NCBI GenBank assembly: GCA_030643665.1
Contig: DAOWKS010000014.1
Location: 1 to 11,869, forward strand
Reading direction: 5' to 3'
Length of the DNA stretch: 11,869 bases
Source: a bacterium
GTDB taxonomy: Bacteria > Patescibacteriota > Minisyncoccia > Minisyncoccales > JAGMAB01
In this document: piece after piece, positions 7,624 to 11,869 of the stretch
Layout of the letters: every line of letters begins with the position of its first letter
Position numbering within the stretch: position 1 is the stretch's first letter
The notes under the pieces: model-generated
What the model was told of the DNA's origin: nothing
Databases searched by the model: none
What the model saw: only the letters and a program-made list of their open reading frames with translations
Program-made: the position numbers and the translations under genes

Positions 7624-7687
7624 AAGGGCTTGACCCCCACAACTTACTGCCGAAGGCAGCAAGGTTCTGCCGAGCGAAGCGAGGCAG
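7607..7687. repeat. Cluster of GAA-loop GC-rich repeats at the end of and after htrA
   Basis: Three related elements lie in a row. CGAGCGAAGCG at 7608-7618 overlaps the last codons of htrA. CTGCCGAAGGCAG at 7647-7659 is a 5-bp stem with a GAA loop, identical to the core at 4466-4478. A second CGAGCGAAGCG at 7671-7681 sits in the loop of a CTGCC/GGCAG stem (7667-7671 with 7683-7687). All have GAA in the loop. They contrast in GC content with their surroundings and look like a dispersed palindromic element family. They lack U-tracts, so they are not typical terminators. Confidence 0.55.
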
Positions 7688-7711
7688 GTTCTTATAATTA
7701 AGTGGTGGGAG

Positions 7712-7739
7712 TTGACATTTAATTTGAATATGTTAAACT
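7712..7739 (+). promoter_or_regulatory. Promoter for the accessory island leader
   Basis: A perfect TTGACA (7712-7717) is followed after 16 bases by TAAACT (7734-7739), with TGT before it (extended -10). A small inverted repeat, TTAAA-CT-TTTAA (7733-7744), overlaps the -10 and might serve as an operator, though such AT motifs are easily random. The predicted transcription start is near 7746, about 25 bases before the long hairpin. Confidence 0.65.
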
Positions 7740-7771
7740 TTTAAAATATAGTTCTTTTTAAATTCGGGGAT

Positions 7772-7830
7772 TGGGAGGAGTATTTTAGTTTATCACTGAA
7801 TTAAAGTGGCAGATTAAAATGCTCCTCTCA
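7772..7830 (+). ncRNA. Long G.U-containing hairpin in the 5' leader (possible structured RNA)
   Basis: Bases 7772-7791 pair with 7811-7830 as 20 consecutive pairs without a bulge. After one A/C mismatch, five more pairs follow (7793-7797 with 7805-7809), closed by a 7-base loop GAATTAA. Five of the 25 pairs are G.U when read as + strand RNA (7774/7828, 7781/7821, 7788/7814, 7790/7812, 7793/7809). On the other strand these would be C/A mismatches, so the structure is selected, if at all, in a + strand transcript. It lacks a U-tract, so it is not a terminator. It could be a leader element, a processing site or a small RNA; no known riboswitch class was recognised. Confidence 0.6.
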
Positions 7831-7946
7831 TTTAGAGAATATCAGAAAAAACGAGTTGGACAGATTTTAATTTAAGAACCAATAGAAAATTTGACAACCA
7901 GTGAAAAACAGAGAATCAATGAGAAGAACATATAAAGATATAGAGT

Positions 7947-7955
7947 AGGAGGTGA
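7947..7955 (+). promoter_or_regulatory. Near-perfect Shine-Dalgarno before the small membrane gene
   Basis: AGGAGGTGA complements the 16S rRNA tail over its whole length. It sits about 12 bases from the ATG at 7968, slightly long but usable. The resident genes around it have no comparable site, so it decides this start. Confidence 0.75.
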
Positions 7956-7967
7956 AAAAGAAAAAAA

Positions 7968-8321
7968 ATGAAAACCAAAAAAGAAATGCTGGTCTTAAGA
8001 AGAGTTGTGATGGGTGTTATGGCCATTGCCGTAGTTAGCGTTGTGTTTGTAGGAGCGGTCTCAGCGACAAGTGGAATTTTGAACGTAGGTAACGGTGTAG
8101 CAGCGACAGTCGGGATTACCATATGCGTTGTAAGCGGCTTGGCTATAATGTTGGCATGCGTAGTAGCAAGATGGGTGAAGAACACAGGCCCTCCAGTAAA
8201 GTGCTTAGTCGGCGCCATCGCTTATTTCGGAGTTCCAAGAACATTAATACGAAACAAAACTATATCTGTACTTCCGGCACTTAATAGTAAGTTGGGCTTA
8301 TTGGACAGGAGCCTGGTATGA
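7968..8321 (+). CDS. Small two-helix membrane or secreted protein of unknown function, C-terminus probably frameshifted
   Basis: 117 residues as read. Residues 12-33 form a signal-like helix after a basic start (KTKKEM, LRR), with a possible cleavage after VSA. A second helix spans about 42-67 (GVAATVGITICVVSGLAIML), followed by a basic stretch, RWVKNTGPPVKC. The family is not recognised; the size and two helices recall VirB2/TrbC pilins, but no supporting motif was seen. Beyond about residue 108 the frame looks wrong: one frame over, from 8293 to a TAA at 8383-8385, the sequence reads WAYWTGAWYDSGN and continues to SELRRIRK, protein-like and ending right before the terminator. No start codon exists in that frame, so it is best explained as the true C-terminus after a one-base shift near 8285-8296. 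The gene has its own promoter, a long leader and a strong Shine-Dalgarno. Confidence 0.6.
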   Translation: MKTKKEMLVLRRVVMGVMAIAVVSVVFVGAVSATSGILNVGNGVAATVGITICVVSGLAIMLACVVARWVKNTGPPVKCLVGAIAYFGVPRTLIRNKTISVLPALNSKLGLLDRSLV

Positions 8322-8389
8322 CAGCGGTAATCCACTGATAAAAGCGTTGGCTTGGCTAAGTGAATTAAGGAGAATAAGGAAATAAAAAA

Positions 8390-8434
8390 CCCCGAAAGTT
8401 TCGGAGGTGCATACTTTTTTTAGCACCTCTTTTT
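8390..8434 (+). terminator. Double-hairpin terminator, copy A
   Basis: Hairpin 1 is CCGAA-AGT-TTCGG (8392-8404). Hairpin 2 pairs GAGGTGC (8404-8410) with GCACCTC (8423-8429) and is followed by five Ts (8430-8434). The loop of hairpin 2 contains a run of seven Ts. It begins 6 bases after the shifted-frame stop at 8385, which supports that stop as the real gene end. A related copy follows the next gene. Confidence 0.8.
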
Positions 8435-8442
8435 CATTTGGA

Positions 8443-8470
8443 TTGACAAGTTTTTTGGAATGTGTAAAAT
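8443..8470 (+). promoter_or_regulatory. Promoter for the NikR-like gene
   Basis: A perfect TTGACA (8443-8448) is followed after 16 bases by TAAAAT (8465-8470). The transcription start should be near 8477, giving a leader of about 37 bases. No inverted repeat resembling the E. coli NikR operator (GTATGA and TCATAC half-sites) was seen around it. Confidence 0.7.
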
Positions 8471-8497
8471 GAAATTAGTATCTAAAATTAAGAAAAA

Positions 8498-8505
8498 GAG
8501 GTGAT
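8498..8505 (+). promoter_or_regulatory. Shine-Dalgarno GAGGTGAT that fixes the NikR-like start
   Basis: GAGGTGAT lies 8-10 bases before the ATG at 8514. The nearer ATG at 8506 is in a different frame and too close, so 8514 is the start. Confidence 0.75.
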
Positions 8506-8513
8506 ATGGAAAG

Positions 8514-8990
8514 ATGTCAGAAGTATTGGAAAAAGAAGAGGAAGAAATGGGAACAGGAACAGGAGTAGGAATAGAAGAGTATGAATTGTCTCGAATAGGA
8601 GTATCTTTGCCCTCAAATCTGTTGAATAAGTTTGACGAAATAATAAAAGGGAGAGGATATACTTCGCGGTCAGAAGGAATAAGAGACGCCATCAGAGCTT
8701 ATATAATGGAATATGAAGAGATGGAGCGCGAAACAGGTGAAAAGTTAGGAACTATAACATATATCTATGATACCAAAAAGAAAGGATTGCGGAGTAAATT
8801 AGAGAAAATAGAAAGTGGTTTCAGAAATACAATAAAAACCTCGGATAGCGTTCACGTGAATAATGGAAATTACTTCACGGTAGTAGTGATAGAAGACAAT
8901 GTTAAGAGGATAAAAGAGTTAGCAGAGGGGATAATGAGCCAGAATGGAGTAAAGCACGTGACATTAACAACAACATATGGGGGAATATAA
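8514..8990 (+). CDS. NikR-family ribbon-helix-helix regulator lacking the nickel site
   Basis: 158 residues. After an acidic and glycine-rich extension (1-22), residues 25-65 are a ribbon-helix-helix DNA-binding domain (RIGVSLPSNLLNKFDEI, then YTSRSEGIRDAIR). Residues 78-156 match the NikR C-terminal ACT-like tetramerisation/metal domain (GTITYIYDTKKKG; GVKHVTLTTTYGG). By hand alignment to E. coli NikR, the nickel ligands His76, His87, His89 and Cys95 correspond to Ser101, Ser112, His114 and Tyr120, so three of four are lost. The acidic residues equivalent to Glu30 and Asp34 are kept (Glu54, Asp58). It is therefore likely a DNA-binding repressor with a changed or absent effector, not a nickel sensor. 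It is monocistronic, with its own promoter, strong Shine-Dalgarno and terminator. Isoleucine codons are 13 ATA, 2 ATC and no ATT, very unlike the flanking genes, which suggests transfer. Confidence 0.85.
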   Translation: MSEVLEKEEEEMGTGTGVGIEEYELSRIGVSLPSNLLNKFDEIIKGRGYTSRSEGIRDAIRAYIMEYEEMERETGEKLGTITYIYDTKKKGLRSKLEKIESGFRNTIKTSDSVHVNNGNYFTVVVIEDNVKRIKELAEGIMSQNGVKHVTLTTTYGGI

Positions 8991-8996
8991 AGAAAT

Positions 8997-9045
8997 CCCC
9001 AAAAGTTTTGGAGGCGGCTGCGTTTTTTTTTGTCCCTCCTTTTTT
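8997..9045 (+). terminator. Double-hairpin terminator, copy B
   Basis: Hairpin 1 is CCAAA-AGT-TTTGG (8999-9011). Hairpin 2 pairs GGAGG (9010-9014) with CCTCC (9035-9039), followed by six Ts (9040-9045), with a run of nine Ts in the loop. It begins 6 bases after the NikR-like stop. It matches copy A in order, spacing and much of its sequence, with a paired change in hairpin 1. Confidence 0.75.
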
Positions 9046-9047
9046 AT

Positions 9048-9076
9048 TTGACTTGATTTTTTCGCGTTTTTATGAT
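9048..9076 (+). promoter_or_regulatory. Promoter for clpB
   Basis: TTGACT (9048-9053) is followed after exactly 17 bases by TATGAT (9071-9076), each five of six to consensus. The predicted start near 9083 leaves a leader of about 32 bases, AT-rich and without a Shine-Dalgarno. No CIRCE-type inverted repeat (a common heat-shock operator) was seen. Confidence 0.65.
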
Positions 9077-9098
9077 AAAAAGAAAAGAGAATAAAATA

Positions 9099-9113
9099 AT
9101 TTTTAATTTTTAA
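9099..9113. repeat. AT-only heptamer repeat, copy 2 (inverted)
   Basis: ATTTTTAATTTTTAA ends one base before the clpB ATG at 9115 and is the exact reverse complement of 5506-5520. Low complexity makes chance plausible. Confidence 0.35.
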
Positions 9114-9114
9114 T

Positions 9115-9864
9115 ATGATTGGTCCGCAAAATTTTACTCATAAAAGCCAGGAAGCAATTTTATTTGCTCAGGACTTGGCTCGGGAAAAAGGACAGCAGCA
9201 AATTGACGCGATACATCTTCTTTATGCTTTACTTACTCAGGAAGAAAGCCTGATTTTGAATTTACTTCAACGCTTGTCCATAGATATTGAAGACCTGAGA
9301 AAAAAAACAAAAATCGCCTTGGAAAAAATCCCGGCTGTTACTTCACCCAAAACATTTGGCCAATTTTATCTAACCCAGGATATGGCCAAGGTTTTAGACA
9401 GGGCAAGGCAGGAATCAGCTAAAATGGGAGATGAATTTATTTCTGTCGAGCATTTATTTTTATCTCTATTAGACAGCGAAACAAAAGCCAAAGAGGTCTT
9501 GGCTCAAGCGATTTTTCTCCAGTCAGCCGGCGGAGCAGCGGTTTTGGAAACAGGCAAGTTAGATTATGAAACTGTCTTGAAAATTTTATCTCAGATTCGA
9601 GGCGGAGAAAAAATTACCGATCCTGAACCGGAATCAAAATATCAAGTAATTGAAAAATATGCCCGCAATTTAACCTTGCTTGCCAAACAGGGAAAACTTG
9701 ACCCGGTAATTGGCCGAGAAAACGAGATTCGGCGTTTGATGCAGGTTTTATCCCGGCGAACAAAAAACAATCCGGTTTTAATCGGTGAGGCCGGCGTAGG
9801 CAAAACAGCAATTATTGAGGGTTTGGCGCAAAAATTGTTTTCGGACAAGTGCCGGAATCGTTAA
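9115..9864 (+). CDS. clpB: ClpB-like AAA+ disaggregase, N-terminal part before a frameshift
   Basis: 249 residues as read. Residues 1-130 are the ClpB/ClpC N-domain (FTHKSQEAILFAQDLA, DAIHLLYALL; second repeat LTQDMAKVLDRARQESA, SVEHLFLSLL). Residues about 150-200 are the typical linker into the first AAA+ module (ILSQIRGGEKITDPEPESKY, NLTLLAKQGKLDPVIGREN). Walker A of the first ATPase is GEAGVGKT (224-231). The frame then breaks: after LAQKLF it reads a non-family SDKCRNR tail and stops, while the family continuation VPESL is found one frame over from 9849. One missing base in TTTTCGG (about 9838-9844) would restore KLFSGQVPESL. Product role: ATP-driven extraction and unfolding of aggregated proteins, with DnaK. 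The gene has its own promoter and an unusually Shine-Dalgarno-free leader. Confidence 0.85.
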   Translation: MIGPQNFTHKSQEAILFAQDLAREKGQQQIDAIHLLYALLTQEESLILNLLQRLSIDIEDLRKKTKIALEKIPAVTSPKTFGQFYLTQDMAKVLDRARQESAKMGDEFISVEHLFLSLLDSETKAKEVLAQAIFLQSAGGAAVLETGKLDYETVLKILSQIRGGEKITDPEPESKYQVIEKYARNLTLLAKQGKLDPVIGRENEIRRLMQVLSRRTKNNPVLIGEAGVGKTAIIEGLAQKLFSDKCRNR

Positions 9865-11795
9865 AAGAAAAAGAAATTATTGCTTTGGATTTGGGTTCAA
9901 TAGTGGCCGGCACCAAATATCGGGGAGAGTTTGAAACCAGAATAAAGGCGCTTTTAAGAGAAATCAATCGAGCCAAAGGCCATTATCTTTTATTTATTGA
10001 CGAATTGCATACTTTGGTTGGCGCCGGCGCGGCCGAAGGCGCGATTGACGCTTCAAATTTATTGAAGCCGGCTTTGGCTCGCGGCGAATTAAGAGCAATC
10101 GGAGCCACTACCTTGAAAGAATATCAAAAATATATTGAAAGAGATACGGCTTTGGAAAGAAGATTTCAGCCGATTTATGTTGCCGAACCCACAATCAAAG
10201 ACACTATTTCTATTTTACAGGGAATTAAGGAAAAATATGAACTGCATCACGGAATAAAAATTAATGATTCGGCTTTGAAAGCGGCGGCCGAACTCTCGGC
10301 GCGATATATTACCGACCGCTTTTTGCCTGATAAAGCGGTTGACCTGATGGATGAAGCAATGAGTTCATTGCGTTTGGATATTGAGTCGGAACCGGTGGAA
10401 ATAGACAATTTAAAACAGGAAATCCAGAACTTGGAAGTGGAACAGCAAAATCTCAAAAAAAATGACAGAAAAAAAAGAGTTATCACTCGGCAATTGGCTG
10501 ATTTAAAAGAAAAAGCAAAAGAACTTACCGCTAAATGGCATTCAGAAAAAGAAACAATCAATAAAATTAAAGAGCTTAAAAAACAAATAGAAACAGCTCG
10601 TTTTGAATGCGAGAAGGAAACAGCCCAGGCAAATTTGCAGAAAGTAGCCGAGCTCAAATACGGAAAAATTCCGGAATTTTTAAAAGAACTTAAAAAAACA
10701 GAAAAAAAGTTAGCAAGATTTCAAAAAGAACACGCCATTTTAAAACAAGAGGTTTTTGAAGAAGACGTGGCTAAAGTGGTTTCTGTCTGGACCGGCATAC
10801 CGGTCACTCATCTTTTGGAAGAAGAGGTCAGAAAATTAAAAAAAATGGAGGAAATTCTTTGCCGCCGGGTAATTGGCCAAAAACAGGCGCTTTCAGCTGT
10901 TTCTAACGCTATTCGTCGGGACAGGGCCGGCATTTCAGAAGAAAACAAGCCATTGGGTTCTTTTATTTTCCTTGGTCCGAGCGGCTGCGGCAAGACAGAA
11001 ACAGCCCGGGCTTTGGCTGAATTCTTGTTCAATGACGAGAACGCTTTAATTCGTCTGGATATGTCGGAATATATGGAAAAGTACAGCGTTTCCAAGATGC
11101 TCGGTTCGCCGCCCGGCTATGTTGGTTACGAAGAAGGGGGACAATTAACTGAAAAAATTCGCCGAAGGCCATACGCGGTTATTTTATTGGATGAAATTGA
11201 AAAAGCCCATCCCGAAGTTTTCAATATCCTTTTACAGGTTTTGGAAGACGGCCGGTTGACCGATGCCAAGGGCAGGGTTGCTTCGTTTAAAAATGCGATT
11301 TTAATTATGACCTCTAATATCGGCTCGGAATATATTGCCGAGATGGGCTCATTTGGTTTTTTAAGCGAGCAAAAAGAGGCTAAAAGAGAATCTTTGAAAG
11401 CAAAAGTGCTTTCATCTTTAAAAAAACAATTTCGGCCTGAATTTTTAAACAGAATTGATGAAATTATTATTTTTAATTATTTGGGCAAGCCGGAAATTAA
11501 AAAAATAGTTGATTTGGAACTTCAGAAAGTCGTTGAGCGTCTAATGAAAAATAAAAAAATTACTATCAAAGTTTCGGAGCCGGCTAAAGAGTTTTTAGCC
11601 GTTAAGGGCTTTGACCAGAACTTGGGAGCCAGGCCCTTGAAAAGAGTAATTCAAAGATTGATTTTAGACCCTTTGTCCTTAAAAATTGTATCCGGTTTAA
11701 TTATAGAAGGGGATAGAATCACGGTTGATTTAAAAGGCAGCGAAATTATTTTCAAAACTCCGCAGGATTTTGTTAAAGCTAAAGTAAATGTTTAA
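9849..11795 (+). CDS. clpB: ClpB-like AAA+ disaggregase, remainder after the frameshift (ClpC-like loop present)
   Basis: 648 residues, starting in mid-domain at a GTG that encodes the family valine of VPESL, so it is not an independent gene. Residues 45-55 hold Walker B of the first ATPase (LLFIDELHTL), with arginine fingers in ALERRF (101-106). Residues about 178-300 form a long charged coiled coil including VAELKYGKIPEFLKEL, the ClpB-type middle domain of about 120 residues rather than the shorter ClpC one. The second ATPase has WTGIPVTHLLEEE (314-326), Walker A GPSGCGKT (376-383), pore loop GYVGYEEGG (423-431), Walker B VILLDEIEKAH (444-454) and sensor 2 GARPLKR (593-599). Between MTSNIGS and FRPEFLNRIDE lies a SFGFLSEQ loop (501-508) at the place where ClpC carries its ClpP-binding [LIV]GF tripeptide, so ClpP coupling is possible. 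The joined product would be about 890 residues. Confidence 0.88.
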   Translation: MPESLKEKEIIALDLGSIVAGTKYRGEFETRIKALLREINRAKGHYLLFIDELHTLVGAGAAEGAIDASNLLKPALARGELRAIGATTLKEYQKYIERDTALERRFQPIYVAEPTIKDTISILQGIKEKYELHHGIKINDSALKAAAELSARYITDRFLPDKAVDLMDEAMSSLRLDIESEPVEIDNLKQEIQNLEVEQQNLKKNDRKKRVITRQLADLKEKAKELTAKWHSEKETINKIKELKKQIETARFECEKETAQANLQKVAELKYGKIPEFLKELKKTEKKLARFQKEHAILKQEVFEEDVAKVVSVWTGIPVTHLLEEEVRKLKKMEEILCRRVIGQKQALSAVSNAIRRDRAGISEENKPLGSFIFLGPSGCGKTETARALAEFLFNDENALIRLDMSEYMEKYSVSKMLGSPPGYVGYEEGGQLTEKIRRRPYAVILLDEIEKAHPEVFNILLQVLEDGRLTDAKGRVASFKNAILIMTSNIGSEYIAEMGSFGFLSEQKEAKRESLKAKVLSSLKKQFRPEFLNRIDEIIIFNYLGKPEIKKIVDLELQKVVERLMKNKKITIKVSEPAKEFLAVKGFDQNLGARPLKRVIQRLILDPLSLKIVSGLIIEGDRITVDLKGSEIIFKTPQDFVKAKVNV

Positions 11796-11869
11796 AAACA
11801 TTTTGAAAATCATCGCCATTTTTGTAATTGGAACAGTCGGCGGAATTTTTGCTGACCAGATTTTGTGGC
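11788..11869 (+). CDS. Start of a membrane-anchored protein, possibly a second trypsin-like protease (cut by window)
   Basis: 27 codons are visible from the ATG at 11788, which overlaps the clpB stop by 8 bases, so the two are likely co-transcribed and coupled. The sequence is a short basic start (MFKNILK) and a hydrophobic helix ending in GGIFADQILW. From memory, this opening resembles membrane-anchored S1C/trypsin-like proteases of Parcubacteria, which would fit the proteostasis setting, but the catalytic domain is outside the window. Confidence 0.5.
   Translation, partial: MFKNILKIIAIFVIGTVGGIFADQILW

Larger units (their letters stand above)
7624..7967 (+). other. 344-base intergenic region: repeats, promoter, long structured leader
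   Basis: No coding frame of credible composition was found here. From left to right it holds the GAA-loop repeats, an isolated TATAAT (7693-7698) with no -35, a full promoter (7712-7739), a 59-base hairpin (7772-7830), then about 115 bases of A-rich, G-containing sequence without clear structure, ending in a consensus Shine-Dalgarno. A TTGACA at 7891-7896 has no good -10 partner. If the promoter at 7712 is used, the leader is about 220 bases, far longer than any other in the window. Confidence 0.6.

Noticed and set aside
7693..7698. TATAAT after the GAA-loop repeats as a promoter
   Set aside because: No -35 at 16-18 bases and no TG extension; the promoter at 7712-7739 is better.
7916..8218. 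100-codon minus-strand open frame over the small membrane gene
   Set aside because: Threonine/proline-rich shadow; the + strand has the Shine-Dalgarno, promoter and terminator.
7968..8321. VirB2/TrbC-type pilin
   Set aside because: Only the size and the two-helix layout agree; no pilin motif and no conjugation genes nearby.
8443..8514. NikR operator upstream of the NikR-like gene
   Set aside because: No GTATGA/TCATAC half-sites or other convincing inverted repeat could be found; autoregulation is untested.
9849..9864. GTG at 9849 as a separate gene start for the second clpB piece
   Set aside because: It falls in the middle of a conserved ATPase module, encodes the family valine and has no ribosome-binding site; the break is a frameshift.
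10247..10657. 136-codon open frame on the minus strand inside clpB
   Set aside because: It is antisense to the coiled-coil region; its serine- and phenylalanine-rich product is the usual shadow of lysine/glutamate-rich coding sequence.

Overview
The window reads as a fragment of a streamlined, AT-rich genome from the Candidate Phyla Radiation (Patescibacteria, most likely a Parcubacteria-like lineage). This is an inference from style, not from a marker gene: every gene is on the + strand, gaps are short, resident genes mostly lack Shine-Dalgarno sequences, isoleucine is mostly ATT, and the gene mix (membrane-anchored HtrA protease, ClpB-like chaperone, GT2 glycosyltransferase, small EamA permease, secreted beta-helix protein) is typical of those genomes. 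No rRNA, tRNA or CRISPR array was seen.

Layout. Bases 1-1661 hold the 3' part of a MurG-like (GT-B fold) glycosyltransferase and an overlapping EamA/DMT permease. Bases 1692-4223 hold a promoter and a large secreted right-handed beta-helix protein whose ends resemble phage tail-fibre or virion modules. Bases 4224-4502 are intergenic, with short repeats and an extended -10 promoter. Bases 4503-7623 hold a membrane-anchored clan GH-A glycoside hydrolase, a GT2 glycosyltransferase and an HtrA-type protease. Bases 7624-9060 look like a small accessory island: a promoter, a long G.U-rich hairpin in a leader, a small membrane protein with a probably frameshifted tail, and a NikR-like ribbon-helix-helix regulator that has lost three of four nickel ligands. 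Each of these two genes has a strong Shine-Dalgarno and is followed by a copy of the same double-hairpin terminator. Bases 9115-11795 hold a ClpB-like disaggregase split by a one-base frameshift. The window ends in the first 27 codons of another membrane-anchored protein, probably a second trypsin-like protease.

How it may work together. The 5' two-thirds is an envelope and surface neighbourhood (sugar transfer, glycan hydrolysis, surface adhesin or depolymerase-like protein, envelope proteolysis). The 3' third is proteostasis (HtrA, ClpB, probable second protease). The accessory island is wedged between the two protein-quality genes and differs from them in codon choice, ribosome-binding sites and terminators. 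It is the best candidate here for an undescribed unit: a structured leader RNA, a small two-helix membrane protein and a regulator that probably no longer senses nickel.

Three promoters (before the beta-helix gene, the glycoside hydrolase and htrA) place the -10 box 6-8 bases from the ATG, so those mRNAs should be leaderless. Two frameshifts (in the small membrane gene and in clpB) may be sequencing errors or real lesions; they cannot be told apart from the sequence alone.
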